Shown in pieces: positions 15,322 to 23,195 of a stretch of 34,343 nt of DNA (positions within the stretch are counted from its first letter, which is position 1; every line of letters starts with the position of its first letter). A model generated the notes under the pieces. That model was not told the origin of the DNA. It made no database searches and saw only the letters and a program-made list of their open reading frames with translations. The position numbers were made by a program, and so were the translations under genes. The DNA is from Candidatus Altarchaeota archaeon (lineage in GTDB: Archaea; Altiarchaeota; Altiarchaeia; IMC4; QMZM01), in assembly GCA_016931955.1 (NCBI GenBank), contig JAFGDV010000040.1, positions 1 through 34,343 of the forward strand. The letters are read 5' to 3'.

Positions 15322-15978
15322 ATGAGGGTTCTTATTACGCTGGGTCCGACTCAGGAGCCAATAGATGAGGTAAGGTACATAACCAATGCCAGCTCAGGAA
15401 AGATGGGCACAGCCTTGGCGAGGGAATCCATCAAAAGGGGATATGAGACAACCATTGTTTCAGGCCCGGTAGACATCAGACTGCCAGGGAAGGCGAAAAT
15501 CCTTAAGATTAGAACAGCCGAAGAGATGACGAAAGCAACATTAAAGGAACTTGATAGGGGGTATGATATTTTCATCTCAACAGCTGCAATAGCAGACTAC
15601 TCACCAGGATCCCATAAAGGAAAGATCAGATCAAGCACAGAGGAATTGACGATAACGCTGAAGGCAAACCCCAAACTCACAAGGAAGGTCAGGGAAAAAT
15701 TCCCGGGATTATTTATTGTAGCGTTCAAGGCAGAATACAATGTTTTGAAGGATTCACTGATTGAGAGTGCTTGGTCGAAGCTGAAAAAAGAGGGCTTAGA
15801 CCTTATAGTGGCAAACGATCTGCAGAAGGTAGGATTTGGCGGCGACAAAACAGAAGTCTATGTGGTAAACAAGAGAAAAAAGATAGATTATATACCACTA
15901 AAGACAAAGAATAATATAGCAAAGGATATATGGGCAGCAATAAATAAAGAGAAAAAAGGTGGCGAAAATAAAAGATAG
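15322..15978 (+). CDS. coaB: Phosphopantothenate-cysteine ligase, stand-alone CoaB
   Basis: This 218-residue enzyme joins cysteine to 4'-phosphopantothenate in coenzyme A synthesis. The family signatures are clear: LITLGPTQEPIDEVRYITN, ASSGKMG for nucleotide binding, AAIADYSPG, the ANPKLTRKV loop, and ANDLQKVGFGGDKTEV near the end. In many archaea and bacteria this domain is fused behind the CoaC decarboxylase as CoaBC. Here only the CoaB half exists, and there is no coaC remnant upstream. A GTP-dependent dephospho-CoA kinase for the last step of the pathway lies at 30195. The next gene overlaps its 3' end by 20 bases. Confidence 0.9.
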   Translation: MRVLITLGPTQEPIDEVRYITNASSGKMGTALARESIKRGYETTIVSGPVDIRLPGKAKILKIRTAEEMTKATLKELDRGYDIFISTAAIADYSPGSHKGKIRSSTEELTITLKANPKLTRKVREKFPGLFIVAFKAEYNVLKDSLIESAWSKLKKEGLDLIVANDLQKVGFGGDKTEVYVVNKRKKIDYIPLKTKNNIAKDIWAAINKEKKGGENKR

Positions 15979-16495
15979 CTTGGTCTTATTAACCTTGCTC
16001 GTTATGCTCACAGCAGGGTGTACATCCCGCGACGGACAGGATACCACAACTACAACCGTATTAGAGGTATCCAGTACCACTACCACCATAGAGACAACTA
16101 CGACCTCGACAACAACTACGACGACAACGACGACAACATCCACTCCAGTAATCATTACAACAACCACTACGACGACTACGACCATAACCTACATACCGAC
16201 CACAACCATCGCGGATGCGAAATGCTATATGAACTCAGACTGCGGAGAACAGAAGGTCAGTTACTACTGTAAGATAGAGTTGGAGGAAGGACCAGTACAA
16301 CCCACAGTAAGGGGTGAAACAGTCTACAAGGTAACAGAAACACCCATTTGCTTGGACCCGGGAACCATGTGGGCGAAATGCACGAAGGTGAGGAAAGAGA
16401 GAGAGTGGGACGCCTGCAAAGACTACGAATATTGCCTTGAAAACTGTCCCGAATGCGTTCTTAAGGGATCAAGTTGTTGCCCTGGTCTATGCTGA
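15959..16495 (+). CDS. Lipoprotein with Thr-rich stalk and Cys-rich domain
   Basis: This 178-residue exported protein is of unknown function. The signal peptide (LVLLTLLVML) ends in a lipobox-like LTAGC, and a long low-complexity stalk of almost pure threonine follows (residues 30-84), probably O-glycosylated. The last 90 residues contain 12 cysteines, enough for six disulfides, including the closely spaced CLENCPEC and CCPGLC. The protein probably stands off the membrane as a compact disulfide-rich head. The start is a GTG at 15959 inside the end of coaB; a TTG at 15980 is a weaker option. The Thr stalk is encoded by ACN repeats and may vary in length between strains. Confidence 0.7.
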   Translation: MAKIKDSLVLLTLLVMLTAGCTSRDGQDTTTTTVLEVSSTTTTIETTTTSTTTTTTTTTTSTPVIITTTTTTTTTITYIPTTTIADAKCYMNSDCGEQKVSYYCKIELEEGPVQPTVRGETVYKVTETPICLDPGTMWAKCTKVRKEREWDACKDYEYCLENCPECVLKGSSCCPGLC

Positions 16496-16512
16496 TCCAA
16501 GAGGTGTATACG

Positions 16513-17142
16513 TTGAGGATAACCGGTTTAGGTCATGCGTCTTTTCTGATCGAAGTATCCGGTAAAAAGATTTACATAGACCCATATGCTCTCAGAGAAG
16601 ATACTGAGTCTGCCGACATTATCTTAATAACCCATGACCACTACGACCACTGCGACAGAGAATCTATAAACAGGATAAAGAAACCTGGAACACACATCCT
16701 CGGACCTGAAAGCGTGGCCAAAAAAATCCCTGGCACAGGCATACTGAGAAAAAAGGACATAGTACACATAGATAACACCACTATCATGGCAGTTCCCTCT
16801 TATAACACAGAGAAAGGCTTCCACAAAGCAGACTCAGGGATGGGGTTCGTCATAGAGCACGAAGGTAAAAGAATCTATCATTCAGGAGACACAGACGTAA
16901 TACCCGAGATGAGCAAACTGGAAGACATCACAGTCGCCTTACTCCCAGTAGGTGGCATCTATACAATGAACGCCGACGACGCTGTAGACGCCGTAAAGCT
17001 GATAAAACCCGAAATAGCCATACCAATGCATTACGGAAAAGTCGTTGGTTCAAGGGCTGACGCGGAAAAATTCAGATCCAGGATCGAAAAAGAGACAAAA
17101 ACAAGGGTGGAGATCCTGGAGAACAGATCCCTTAGGATCTAA
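16513..17142 (+). CDS. Metallo-beta-lactamase-fold hydrolase (UlaG-like)
   Basis: This protein of about 209 residues belongs to the metallo-beta-lactamase superfamily, in the branch of small UlaG-like or metal-dependent hydrolases. The opening GLGHASFLIE, the metal-binding THDHYDHCD, the HSGDTD loop and the terminal PMHYGK histidine give a complete metal site. Substrates of archaeal members are mostly unknown. I prefer the TTG at 16513 (MRITGLGHAS), because GAGGTG at 16501-16506 lies six nt before it and homologs start there. An ATG at 16489 is also in frame, overlaps the upstream gene and would add eight residues. No partner genes point to a pathway. Confidence 0.85.
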   Translation: MRITGLGHASFLIEVSGKKIYIDPYALREDTESADIILITHDHYDHCDRESINRIKKPGTHILGPESVAKKIPGTGILRKKDIVHIDNTTIMAVPSYNTEKGFHKADSGMGFVIEHEGKRIYHSGDTDVIPEMSKLEDITVALLPVGGIYTMNADDAVDAVKLIKPEIAIPMHYGKVVGSRADAEKFRSRIEKETKTRVEILENRSLRI

Positions 17143-17166
17143 CCACTCCAAGATTCCATGAAAACA

Positions 17167-17391
17167 TTAATCCTCCCTCTGTATGGCTGCGCCCAACATC
17201 GAAGCTGCAGTTATAAGGCCCGCTGAAAACAGTATCCAGTTAGCTTCCGCCTGACCTGCACCAAGCACTATTTCAGCTGACACCTTAACAATCAACAGGG
17301 TTATGATAAAATAAATAATACCCAAGAAGATCAAAATCACTGACGTCACTATGGTAAGGGGCAACGCAGCAAGTCCTTTCAGTATTTCCAT
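17167..17391 (-). CDS. Small two-helix membrane protein
   Basis: This is a 74-residue hypothetical membrane protein. A first long hydrophobic stretch (about residues 8-38, possibly a helical hairpin) and a second (about 51-68) are separated by GAGQAEANW, and the protein ends in a charged IQRED tail. The start is the ATG at 17391, with GAGGTG five nt upstream, a strong ribosome site that supports a real gene. It is convergent with the metallo-hydrolase gene and about 50 bp downstream of the riboflavin reductase gene, so it could be in that operon. I do not recognise a family. Confidence 0.6.
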   Translation of the reverse strand: MEILKGLAALPLTIVTSVILIFLGIIYFIITLLIVKVSAEIVLGAGQAEANWILFSAGLITAASMLGAAIQRED

Positions 17392-17438
17392 CAAGACACC
17401 TCAGATTTTATAATTGATTAAGATTAGGGGATATTCGT

Positions 17439-18134
17439 TTATATATACTTTCTCGAACCCCTGACCCCGTACTTGAGAACCAAAACATCTTGGAGATTCT
17501 CCACATCAAGTAATTCAAGCACTGGTGCGTTCTCTATATTAAAGCCAACCCCGTCCACCATCGTAGGTGCATCCCTCCCACCGAAGACCCTCGGACCCAC
17601 TGCAACGTAGATTTCATCAACCAGGTTCTCCCTAAGAAACTCAAAGTTCACTGTTCCGCCGCCTTCAACCATAAGTTTGTTAACACCCATACCAGCGAGA
17701 ATCCTCAGGATTTCTTTAGGATCAACCCAGCCATCGCCCAAAACATGGACCTCGGCCTTCTTTCTCAACTGTTTTATCTTCCGTTTATCCGATTTCATAG
17801 GAGTGAATATGATCTTTCTGCCCCCATAGTTCAGGAATTCAGAATCAAGGGAAAGACGGTCAACTCGACCCACTGCGACCTTCATCGGGTTCTCCGACAG
17901 CCCTCTTTTGATTCTCTCAGCCCTCAATTCCATGGATTTGACATCAAGCTTCGGATCATCCACGACAACAGTATTCATTCCAACAAGGACTGCATCAGAG
18001 TCAGCCCTCAGACGATCAACCCTCTCAAGGTCTCTTGAGTTAGAAATCCTCACCTGCCTCCTCTCATGAGTAGAGATCTTCCCGTCAAGGGTCATGGCGC
18101 AGTTGATGAAGACGAAGGGTTTCTTTATCTCCAT
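17439..18134 (-). CDS. 2,5-diamino-6-ribosylaminopyrimidinone 5'-phosphate reductase
   Basis: This 231-residue protein belongs to the RibD C-terminal/RIB7 family. Archaeal and fungal members reduce the ribosyl side chain of the riboflavin precursor with NAD(P)H before deamination. Recognisable parts are FVFINCAMTLDGKIS, SDAVLVGMNTVVVDDP, the MVEGGGTVNFEFL phosphate-binding motif and the DEIYVAVGPRVFGG segment near the end. No deaminase domain is fused, as expected for the archaeal pathway. The ATG at 18134 lies six bases after the RtcB stop, so it is probably co-transcribed with rtcB and taw3, although the functions differ. Confidence 0.9.
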   Translation of the reverse strand: MEIKKPFVFINCAMTLDGKISTHERRQVRISNSRDLERVDRLRADSDAVLVGMNTVVVDDPKLDVKSMELRAERIKRGLSENPMKVAVGRVDRLSLDSEFLNYGGRKIIFTPMKSDKRKIKQLRKKAEVHVLGDGWVDPKEILRILAGMGVNKLMVEGGGTVNFEFLRENLVDEIYVAVGPRVFGGRDAPTMVDGVGFNIENAPVLELLDVENLQDVLVLKYGVRGSRKYI

Positions 18135-18140
18135 TTTCCA

Positions 18141-19562
18141 TCAACCCTTAGCGACTCCCAAAGGAACAACCCTGGCAACAGGCTCCGATATCCCGCTCAA
18201 AGAGACGCTCCTTACCACCTCGTCTATGTCTTTATATGCCTCTGAGGCCTCCTCCGCTAGAACCTTGGGATCTGTTGCGCGCACAACCTGCCCCCTCTCC
18301 TCCATCCTCCTCTGTATTTCAGCCCCCCTGAATTTTCTGATTGCACCATGGCGGGACATCAATCTGCCTGCGCCATGACAGGTGCTGCCCCAGGTCTCCT
18401 CAAGTGCCTTCTCCGTTCCAATCAACACATAGCTAGCAGTCCCCATGTCCCCTGGGATAATCACTGGCTGGCCGACTTCCCTGTAGGTCTCAGGTATCTC
18501 CTCCCTGCCTGCAGGGAACGCCCTAGTAGCACCCTTACGGTGGACGCACAACTCCTTTCTTTCCCCATCAACCCTATGTTGCTCGAACTTTGCGATGTTG
18601 TGGCAGACATCATAGACCAATCGGATGTCTAAATCATCACTAAACACCTCCCTAAAAGACTCCCTCACCCAGTAGGTTATTGTCTCACGATTACAGAATG
18701 CATAGTTCACCGCACAATACATCGCAGAAAGGTACCTTTCAGCTTCAGTAGACCTTATTGGAGCACAGGCCAGTTCTTTATCAGGCAGCCTTATCCCATA
18801 CTTCTGGGCTGCCGAAAGCATGACGTTAATGTATTCATCCGCTATCTGATGCCCGAAGCCTCTGCTGCCGGTGTGCACCATCACAGTCACCTGGTCTTCT
18901 GATGTGATCCCGAATCTTTCAGCAATCTTCTTATCATAGATCTTATCGACCTTCTGCACCTCCAAGAAGTGGTTACCAGCTCCGAGGGTTCCGAGCTGTG
19001 GCCTCCCCCTCGCCTTCGCCTTCTTACTCACATTGCTGGGATCAGCACCCTTTATGCAGCCGTTTTCTTCCATGTGCTTCAGATCCTCCTTATAGCCTAG
19101 ATCGTGTTCCACAGCCCATCTCGCGCCATTCAACGCTACTTCATCCAATTCTGATTCAGTGACCCTCAACCTGCTCTTGCTGCCAACACCCGAGGGGATG
19201 TTGGTGAACAGTTTATCGACCAATTGCTTTAATCCAGGCCTTAGATCCTTCTCCATCAGATTGGTCGCCAGAAGCCTGACTCCGCAGTTGATGTCATAGC
19301 CCACACCACCAGGACTGACAACCCCCCGCTCAAGGTCAAAGGCTGCTACCCCGCCGATGGGGAAACCATAGCCATAGTGGCCGTCCGGCATCACCAAGCT
19401 GGCCTTCTGTATTCCTGGAAGCTGGGCGACGTTCGCCGCCTGCTTGAAGACGCCCTCTTCAATCGCCTTAAACAGCCTCTCTGTGGCGTAAATCCTGGCA
19501 GGTACGTTCATTCCAGGATCCTTGAACTCCCAGACTCCCGCCCTGATCTGTTTGGCTTCCAT
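18141..19562 (-). CDS. rtcB: tRNA-splicing ligase RtcB
   Basis: This 473-residue RNA ligase joins 2',3'-cyclic phosphate and 5'-OH ends, using GTP and manganese, to complete tRNA splicing. The active-site elements are intact: GVGYDINCGVRLL with D90 and C93 for metal binding, GAGNHFLEVQ, HTGSRGFGHQ, CHNIAKFEQH, and the CHGAGRLMSR motif whose histidine forms the covalent GMP adduct. The length is normal and there is no intein, although many archaeal rtcB genes carry one. It lies between taw3 and the riboflavin reductase gene in one orientation. The archease co-factor is not in the window. Confidence 0.97.
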   Translation of the reverse strand: MEAKQIRAGVWEFKDPGMNVPARIYATERLFKAIEEGVFKQAANVAQLPGIQKASLVMPDGHYGYGFPIGGVAAFDLERGVVSPGGVGYDINCGVRLLATNLMEKDLRPGLKQLVDKLFTNIPSGVGSKSRLRVTESELDEVALNGARWAVEHDLGYKEDLKHMEENGCIKGADPSNVSKKAKARGRPQLGTLGAGNHFLEVQKVDKIYDKKIAERFGITSEDQVTVMVHTGSRGFGHQIADEYINVMLSAAQKYGIRLPDKELACAPIRSTEAERYLSAMYCAVNYAFCNRETITYWVRESFREVFSDDLDIRLVYDVCHNIAKFEQHRVDGERKELCVHRKGATRAFPAGREEIPETYREVGQPVIIPGDMGTASYVLIGTEKALEETWGSTCHGAGRLMSRHGAIRKFRGAEIQRRMEERGQVVRATDPKVLAEEASEAYKDIDEVVRSVSLSGISEPVARVVPLGVAKG

Positions 19563-19588
19563 GGTTATAGTATAGGAGCGGATTCTAA

Positions 19589-20170
19589 TTAAGACAGACT
19601 CCCCCTGAACGCCTTCTCTAACCTACTTAACCTCTTCCTGCCCTTCTCGAACTGCTTGTTTGCCTGCTTCACCAGATATTTGATGTAATCGCTGCCAACC
19701 AGTAGACTGCCATCATGCGCTAATGGAGCGTCTATTCTCTCAGTACAGCAGACTTCGACCATATTCCTCCCATCCTTCACGGCCATTATCCCCGCCCTCT
19801 TGAATCCAGAGTTCCTCGCCGTCCTCAAAATCTTAGCAGCACCTTCAAGTTCCATTGCTACAACATGGAGGATCGCAGGCTCGTATTTAAACCACACAAT
19901 CCCCCTATCCGGTATTTTCTCCAATGCATGAATGACTTCATCGGATTCGACCAGACGATGCCATTTACCCAACCAGCCATTGTCTCTCTTAGAGCCGACA
20001 TCATGAAGCAGAGAAATCCTGCCGAAACAGCTCGACGTCGTATAATAGTCAGAAAGGGAATTCAGGTAATCCAATAGTGGGATAATATCCAAGTCAACCT
20101 CGCCCCTCTCTTTCGCAGACTCAAGCCTCCTCAAAGCATCACCCTTCTGCTGCAAGAACCTTCGCGTCAT
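19589..20170 (-). CDS. taw3: tRNA wybutosine-synthesis methyltransferase Taw3
   Basis: This 193-residue member of the Taw3/TYW3 family N-methylates the tricyclic guanine derivative at position 37 of phenylalanine tRNA. Family landmarks are an N-terminal DLDIIPLLDYLNSL, the YYTTSSCFGRI segment, KWHRLVE, VWFKYEPAILHV, the AGIMAVKDGRNMVEV stretch and LLVGSDYIKYLV. It starts an apparent operon with rtcB, so two tRNA-maturation genes are neighbours. The first ATG at 20170 is used. The 32-bp gap to the divergent membrane-protein gene is AT-rich. Taw1 and Taw2 are not in the window. Confidence 0.92.
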   Translation of the reverse strand: MTRRFLQQKGDALRRLESAKERGEVDLDIIPLLDYLNSLSDYYTTSSCFGRISLLHDVGSKRDNGWLGKWHRLVESDEVIHALEKIPDRGIVWFKYEPAILHVVAMELEGAAKILRTARNSGFKRAGIMAVKDGRNMVEVCCTERIDAPLAHDGSLLVGSDYIKYLVKQANKQFEKGRKRLSRLEKAFRGSLS

Positions 20171-20172
20171 CT

Positions 20173-20181
20173 ATTTTAAAT
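20173..20181 (+). promoter_or_regulatory. TATA-like box before the EF-hand membrane protein
   Basis: ATTTTAAAT is centred about 26 nt before the ATG at 20203. The spacing fits a leaderless transcript for the plus-strand gene. It is too close to the taw3 start to serve that gene. Confidence 0.4.
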
Positions 20182-20202
20182 CTATAGTCCCAATTACTAA
20201 GA

Positions 20203-21135
20203 ATGGCTGGAGAAGAGCCCACCGATGAGACTGAAGAAAAGAAAAAAGAAGGACCTTCAGAGGCTACTGAAGAAAAAAAGACCAGTAAGGCCGTTATCTC
20301 TGTCATATTCCTGCTGGTGGCTATGGCCGCTGTTAGCATATACTCTACGATGCAGCCGGTAGGCTATAAGTACACTTCAACGGTCGCCGGAGTCAGTGTG
20401 CATTCCCAGATCCCATTAGAGGAACTACAGTACAGAGAGAACGTCGCATTATACAATAACTCGGACCCGGCAGCCGTAACCTGCAACTTCGAGTTATCTG
20501 CGATCTCGATCCAGGACCGCCTAGGCTACAAGATCCTGATAGAGCAAGGAGAACAAGGCATATACATCCAAACAGATAAAGCATACATAAGGGGTATGAA
20601 CTACGAGGAAACACTCCAAACCTGTAATATATTCTCCTGCCTGAGGGAGGGCATAGAATGCCCATCCAATCTCTGGAGCATCAGAGACTCCATCCTAAAA
20701 GAGAAAAAGATAAACATAGCCATCGACAATGAACTGAGAGGTTCAGCGGTGCAGGGCTACGGCGACATAATGGGTGCCTTAGGATACATACAGGCAGAAA
20801 ACCAGATGGAAGACATCGACGGAAACGGTAGAATAGAAAACTGGGAGCTAGAAGAAAGCCTGATAAAGATATTCCCCTACATAATGGAGGGAGATGAATG
20901 CAAACTTCAGCCGATCACCACCGGCCTCCAGAAGCTTAACGCAACCAACGAAACATATAACTGTAGGACACTGAGTCCTGCGATAATACTCCAGAAAGCA
21001 GACGAAAACAAGATAGACGTCAACGGTGACCGGATGACCATCATGGGCGATGACGAACACGTAGGATCAGCGGCCATAATAGTAAGGGATGTCATCTCAC
21101 CTGAACTCATACGAAGCCTCTACGGTCTGGATTAA
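20203..21135 (+). CDS. Membrane-anchored protein with an EF-hand-like loop
   Basis: This 310-residue protein is of unknown function. A charged cytosolic tail of about 28 residues precedes one transmembrane helix (about 30-48); the remaining 260 residues should be outside the cell. Residues 204-215 (DIDGNGRIENWE) fit the EF-hand calcium loop, with D at positions 1 and 3, N at 5, G at 6, I at 8 and E at 12. Only one such loop is evident, as in half-EF-hand or dockerin-like units. Several cysteine pairs (CNIFSC, IEC, EC, NC) may form disulfides. The TAA stop overlaps the PriS stop in TTAA (21132-21135). I cannot assign a family. Confidence 0.65.
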   Translation: MAGEEPTDETEEKKKEGPSEATEEKKTSKAVISVIFLLVAMAAVSIYSTMQPVGYKYTSTVAGVSVHSQIPLEELQYRENVALYNNSDPAAVTCNFELSAISIQDRLGYKILIEQGEQGIYIQTDKAYIRGMNYEETLQTCNIFSCLREGIECPSNLWSIRDSILKEKKINIAIDNELRGSAVQGYGDIMGALGYIQAENQMEDIDGNGRIENWELEESLIKIFPYIMEGDECKLQPITTGLQKLNATNETYNCRTLSPAIILQKADENKIDVNGDRMTIMGDDEHVGSAAIIVRDVISPELIRSLYGLD

Positions 21136-22277
21136 TCACTCAATATCTCTGCCTTATCCTTCAACATCAAGTAGACTGCAACTTGCTCCGGCACCTTAGC
21201 AGTTCCTGGAGAGTACTTGAACCTCCGCCCCATTAAATCGAATGCTGGAATCTTTTCCTTGACTTCTAACTTAATTTCCTCATCACCGAATGCGACCGCA
21301 TCCGTCAGAGGACTAAACGAGTCAAGGTCTTTAATCCTCTTAGCTATCAACCCCGAACCCCCATGCAACGTATCAGGCAACCTTATCAGCCTGGAAGTGT
21401 CTATTGTAACCATCTTGTCTGTGTCACCCATAAGACCGACAGCATTCTTCTCGATCACCTTATGCTGCATTCCCACAACAAGCTCACTAAGGCCTTCCCA
21501 TCTCCCCCTCCTCAAAGACCTCACATTGCTCTCCCTTTTATTGGCTATTTCTTCCGCCTTCTTAGGGCCTATTCCCTCGATCTCCTGCAGCCCGGATACG
21601 TCGGAGGATACGAACTTCATCGCCACATCATATATGCGGCCAGCCCATCCAGGGTCTCCTTCCTGAGGGCCTCTAAGCATCTCCGCAGAGCGAGTGTATC
21701 TGCCACTCTTACCCGGGGTGAAGCCTTCAACAGATTCAACCTCCATAAAACACCCCAAGTCAAGTCCCGTGCCTGTAACATAATCAACGATCTCTCTTCG
21801 TTCGTCGCCTCCAAGGGTTCTTATGCACTCATCGAACACCTTAACATGATAGCCTTTACCGCCAGAGAAATTAACTTCCAAGTCCCCCCTCTGGAAGCCA
21901 AAATCTGAGACCAGGAAATCGATGAGGTTCATGGCTTCCTTCTTCACGCCCTCCAGTTTTCCTGAATCAAGGAAGTCCATGTCAAGGTCTAAGTCAAAGA
22001 CAAGATCAGCGCCCAACCAATTCTTCGCCGACATAGGCTGGTTCTCAGGAAACTCAAAATAAGCAGAGGAATAGGATATATAAAATGGTCCCTCCCTCCT
22101 CAAATAATTCTGCAAATCCTTTTCGGTTTGAAAACCCTTATGCCTGACCTTGATCTTCGACTCAAGTGTGCCTACGCCGAACTCCCGCTTCTCCACCTCC
22201 GAAGGCGCTGAAACCTCATTCCGGTAATAGTACTCCTTAAACCTCTTCCGGAGAAAAATCTTCGACTCAGTGTTCAC
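21132..22277 (-). CDS. priS: DNA primase small (catalytic) subunit PriS
   Basis: This is the archaeo-eukaryotic primase catalytic subunit, about 381 residues, which makes RNA or DNA primers with PriL. The LVFDLDLDMDF segment holds the catalytic aspartates, VNFSGGKGYHVKVFD is the conserved Ser-Gly-Gly-x-G-x-His motif, and TIDTSRLIRLPDTLHGGSG is the third signature. Between the second and third lies a helix-hairpin-helix-like insert (about residues 248-266, LQEIEGIGPKKAEEIA). A GTG at 22277 is favoured because the TATA-like box at 22300-22307 sits about 26 nt upstream; a TTG at 22280 is possible. PriL is not in the window. Confidence 0.95.
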   Translation of the reverse strand: MNTESKIFLRKRFKEYYYRNEVSAPSEVEKREFGVGTLESKIKVRHKGFQTEKDLQNYLRREGPFYISYSSAYFEFPENQPMSAKNWLGADLVFDLDLDMDFLDSGKLEGVKKEAMNLIDFLVSDFGFQRGDLEVNFSGGKGYHVKVFDECIRTLGGDERREIVDYVTGTGLDLGCFMEVESVEGFTPGKSGRYTRSAEMLRGPQEGDPGWAGRIYDVAMKFVSSDVSGLQEIEGIGPKKAEEIANKRESNVRSLRRGRWEGLSELVVGMQHKVIEKNAVGLMGDTDKMVTIDTSRLIRLPDTLHGGSGLIAKRIKDLDSFSPLTDAVAFGDEEIKLEVKEKIPAFDLMGRRFKYSPGTAKVPEQVAVYLMLKDKAEILSD

Positions 22278-22299
22278 CAAAGAGATTAGGAATCAAGGA

Positions 22300-22307
22300 T
22301 TTTAAAC
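22300..22307 (-). promoter_or_regulatory. TATA-like box before priS
   Basis: GTTTAAAA on the minus strand is centred about 26 nt from the GTG at 22277, which suggests leaderless initiation there. The remainder of 22281-22387 shows no gene and no strong repeat. Confidence 0.4.
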
Positions 22308-22387
22308 AGACTTGAGGGATAAGAATTAGTCCTCAGGGATAATGGTGTGGATTCTATGGGATAACACATGACGAATGGATTACTTTT

Positions 22388-22681
22388 TTAAGAATCAAAA
22401 AACGCTGTGCAAATTTTTTTGGCTTTTTTCAGGTTTTCTGTTATTTCTTTTTCTGTTAGCCAGGGTTTCATTTCCCCTAGTCTGCTGATTAATTGGCGGT
22501 CGTCTTGGTATGTGTTTTCTTTTTTCAGGAAGGTTAGGGATGCAATGATCTCAATCTTTTTCGTGTCTTTTATGTCATCTACCAACTGGTCTCTGACTTC
22601 TTTTATGGTGGCTGCTTCTTTGGGGGTTGGTTCTGTTCCCTTTTGTTGTTTTTCACTTAGTGCGTAGCCATCTACTGCCAA
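22388..22681 (-). pseudogene. Probable frameshifted 3' part of the acylphosphatase-like gene
   Basis: This 97-residue frame can begin only at a TTG (22681) with no Shine-Dalgarno site, and overlaps the preceding gene by 29 bases. Skipping one base near 22682 would join DDLKEMVWALIKR of the upstream frame to LAVDGYALSEKQQKGTEPTP of this one, giving a smooth protein of about 219 residues. Skewed codon use (A-rich, few G) is shared by both parts. I therefore read the two as one gene broken by a +1 shift, from mutation, sequencing error or programmed frameshifting. The segment itself is helical and charged, with no recognised family. If separate, it is a small protein of unknown function. Confidence 0.5.
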
Positions 22682-23015
22682 GGCGCTTGATTAGGGCCCA
22701 TACCATCTCTTTTAGGTCGTCTTCTCTGATGATTTGGAATCCGTTGAATTCGGATATCTTGTTTGTTGGTGGTGTGCATTCTTCTCTTTTTATTTTTATT
22801 CGTTCTTTGTCGGCTTTGTTTTTTATTTTTTCGTAGAATTCGTCTGCTGTCTTTTTGTCTGTGTCGCATATGACTTCGACTTTGCCGTCTCTGCGGTTTT
22901 TTACTTGCCCGATGATGTTTGTTTTGTCGGCTATTTCTTTTATCATCTGCCTTAGGTAGACGCCTTGGACATCCATGTCCGTATTTCCTGCGAAAGTCAT
23001 CCTCCAAACACCCAT
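22653..23015 (-). CDS. Acylphosphatase-like domain protein
   Basis: This frame of 120 residues starts at the ATG at 23015 (GGAG five nt upstream). Residues 16-22, VQGVYLR, and 35-44, IGQVKNRRDG, match the acylphosphatase signature, including the catalytic arginine (R22) and asparagine (N40). KVEVICDTDKKTADEFYEKI continues the alpha/beta fold. Acylphosphatases hydrolyse carboxyl-phosphate bonds and also occur as RNA- or carbamoyl-handling domains in larger proteins. The C-terminal 50 residues go beyond a normal acylphosphatase and probably continue into the next reading frame through a frameshift. The pair of frames has no evident partner in the neighbourhood. Confidence 0.7.
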   Translation of the reverse strand: MGVWRMTFAGNTDMDVQGVYLRQMIKEIADKTNIIGQVKNRRDGKVEVICDTDKKTADEFYEKIKNKADKERIKIKREECTPPTNKISEFNGFQIIREDDLKEMVWALIKRLGSRWLRTK

Positions 23016-23043
23016 CTTGTCTCCGCAAACCTGCTTTATAGTT

Positions 23044-23058
23044 CTTATAAGTATATAG
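23044..23058 (-). promoter_or_regulatory. TATA-like region before the acylphosphatase-like gene
   Basis: The minus strand reads CTATATACTTATAAG here, 30-44 nt before the ATG at 23015. Either half could be the TATA box, giving a leader of a few to about a dozen bases. Confidence 0.4.
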
Positions 23059-23121
23059 ACACAAGCATTAAATAACCGCCCACACCCCCCACAACAAAGA
23101 CAATAATAAACCCTCACACGT

Positions 23122-23131
23122 AAATATAATA
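23122..23131 (+). promoter_or_regulatory. TATA-like box before the gatE locus
   Basis: AAATATAATA lies just before the gatE 5' remnant (ATG at 23139) and about 130 bp before the gatE start used here (23257). If active, it would transcribe the remnant as a short upstream frame before gatE. Confidence 0.35.
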
Positions 23132-23138
23132 TCCAAAG

Positions 23139-23195
23139 ATGACTGAACTGGATTATCAAAAACTGGGCTTCAAGTGTGGTATAGGAATCCATGCA
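23139..23195 (+). pseudogene. Remnant of a gatE 5' end
   Basis: This frame reads MTELDYQKLGFKCGIGIHA, and 12 of these 19 residues match the first 19 of the intact GatE that begins 118 bp downstream (MTDINYKTLGFKCGIEIHQ). The DNA is clearly diverged. The conserved Glu of GIEIH has become Gly, a sign of decay. The frame then runs into a palindrome and ends at a TGA (23235-23237), so it now encodes at most a 32-residue peptide. It looks like the beginning of an older gatE copy that was interrupted. Confidence 0.8.

Noticed and set aside
16041..16209. ACN-repeat DNA as a minisatellite or regulatory repeat
   Set aside because: It is explained by the coding of a threonine stalk in frame with a signal peptide and a cysteine-rich domain.
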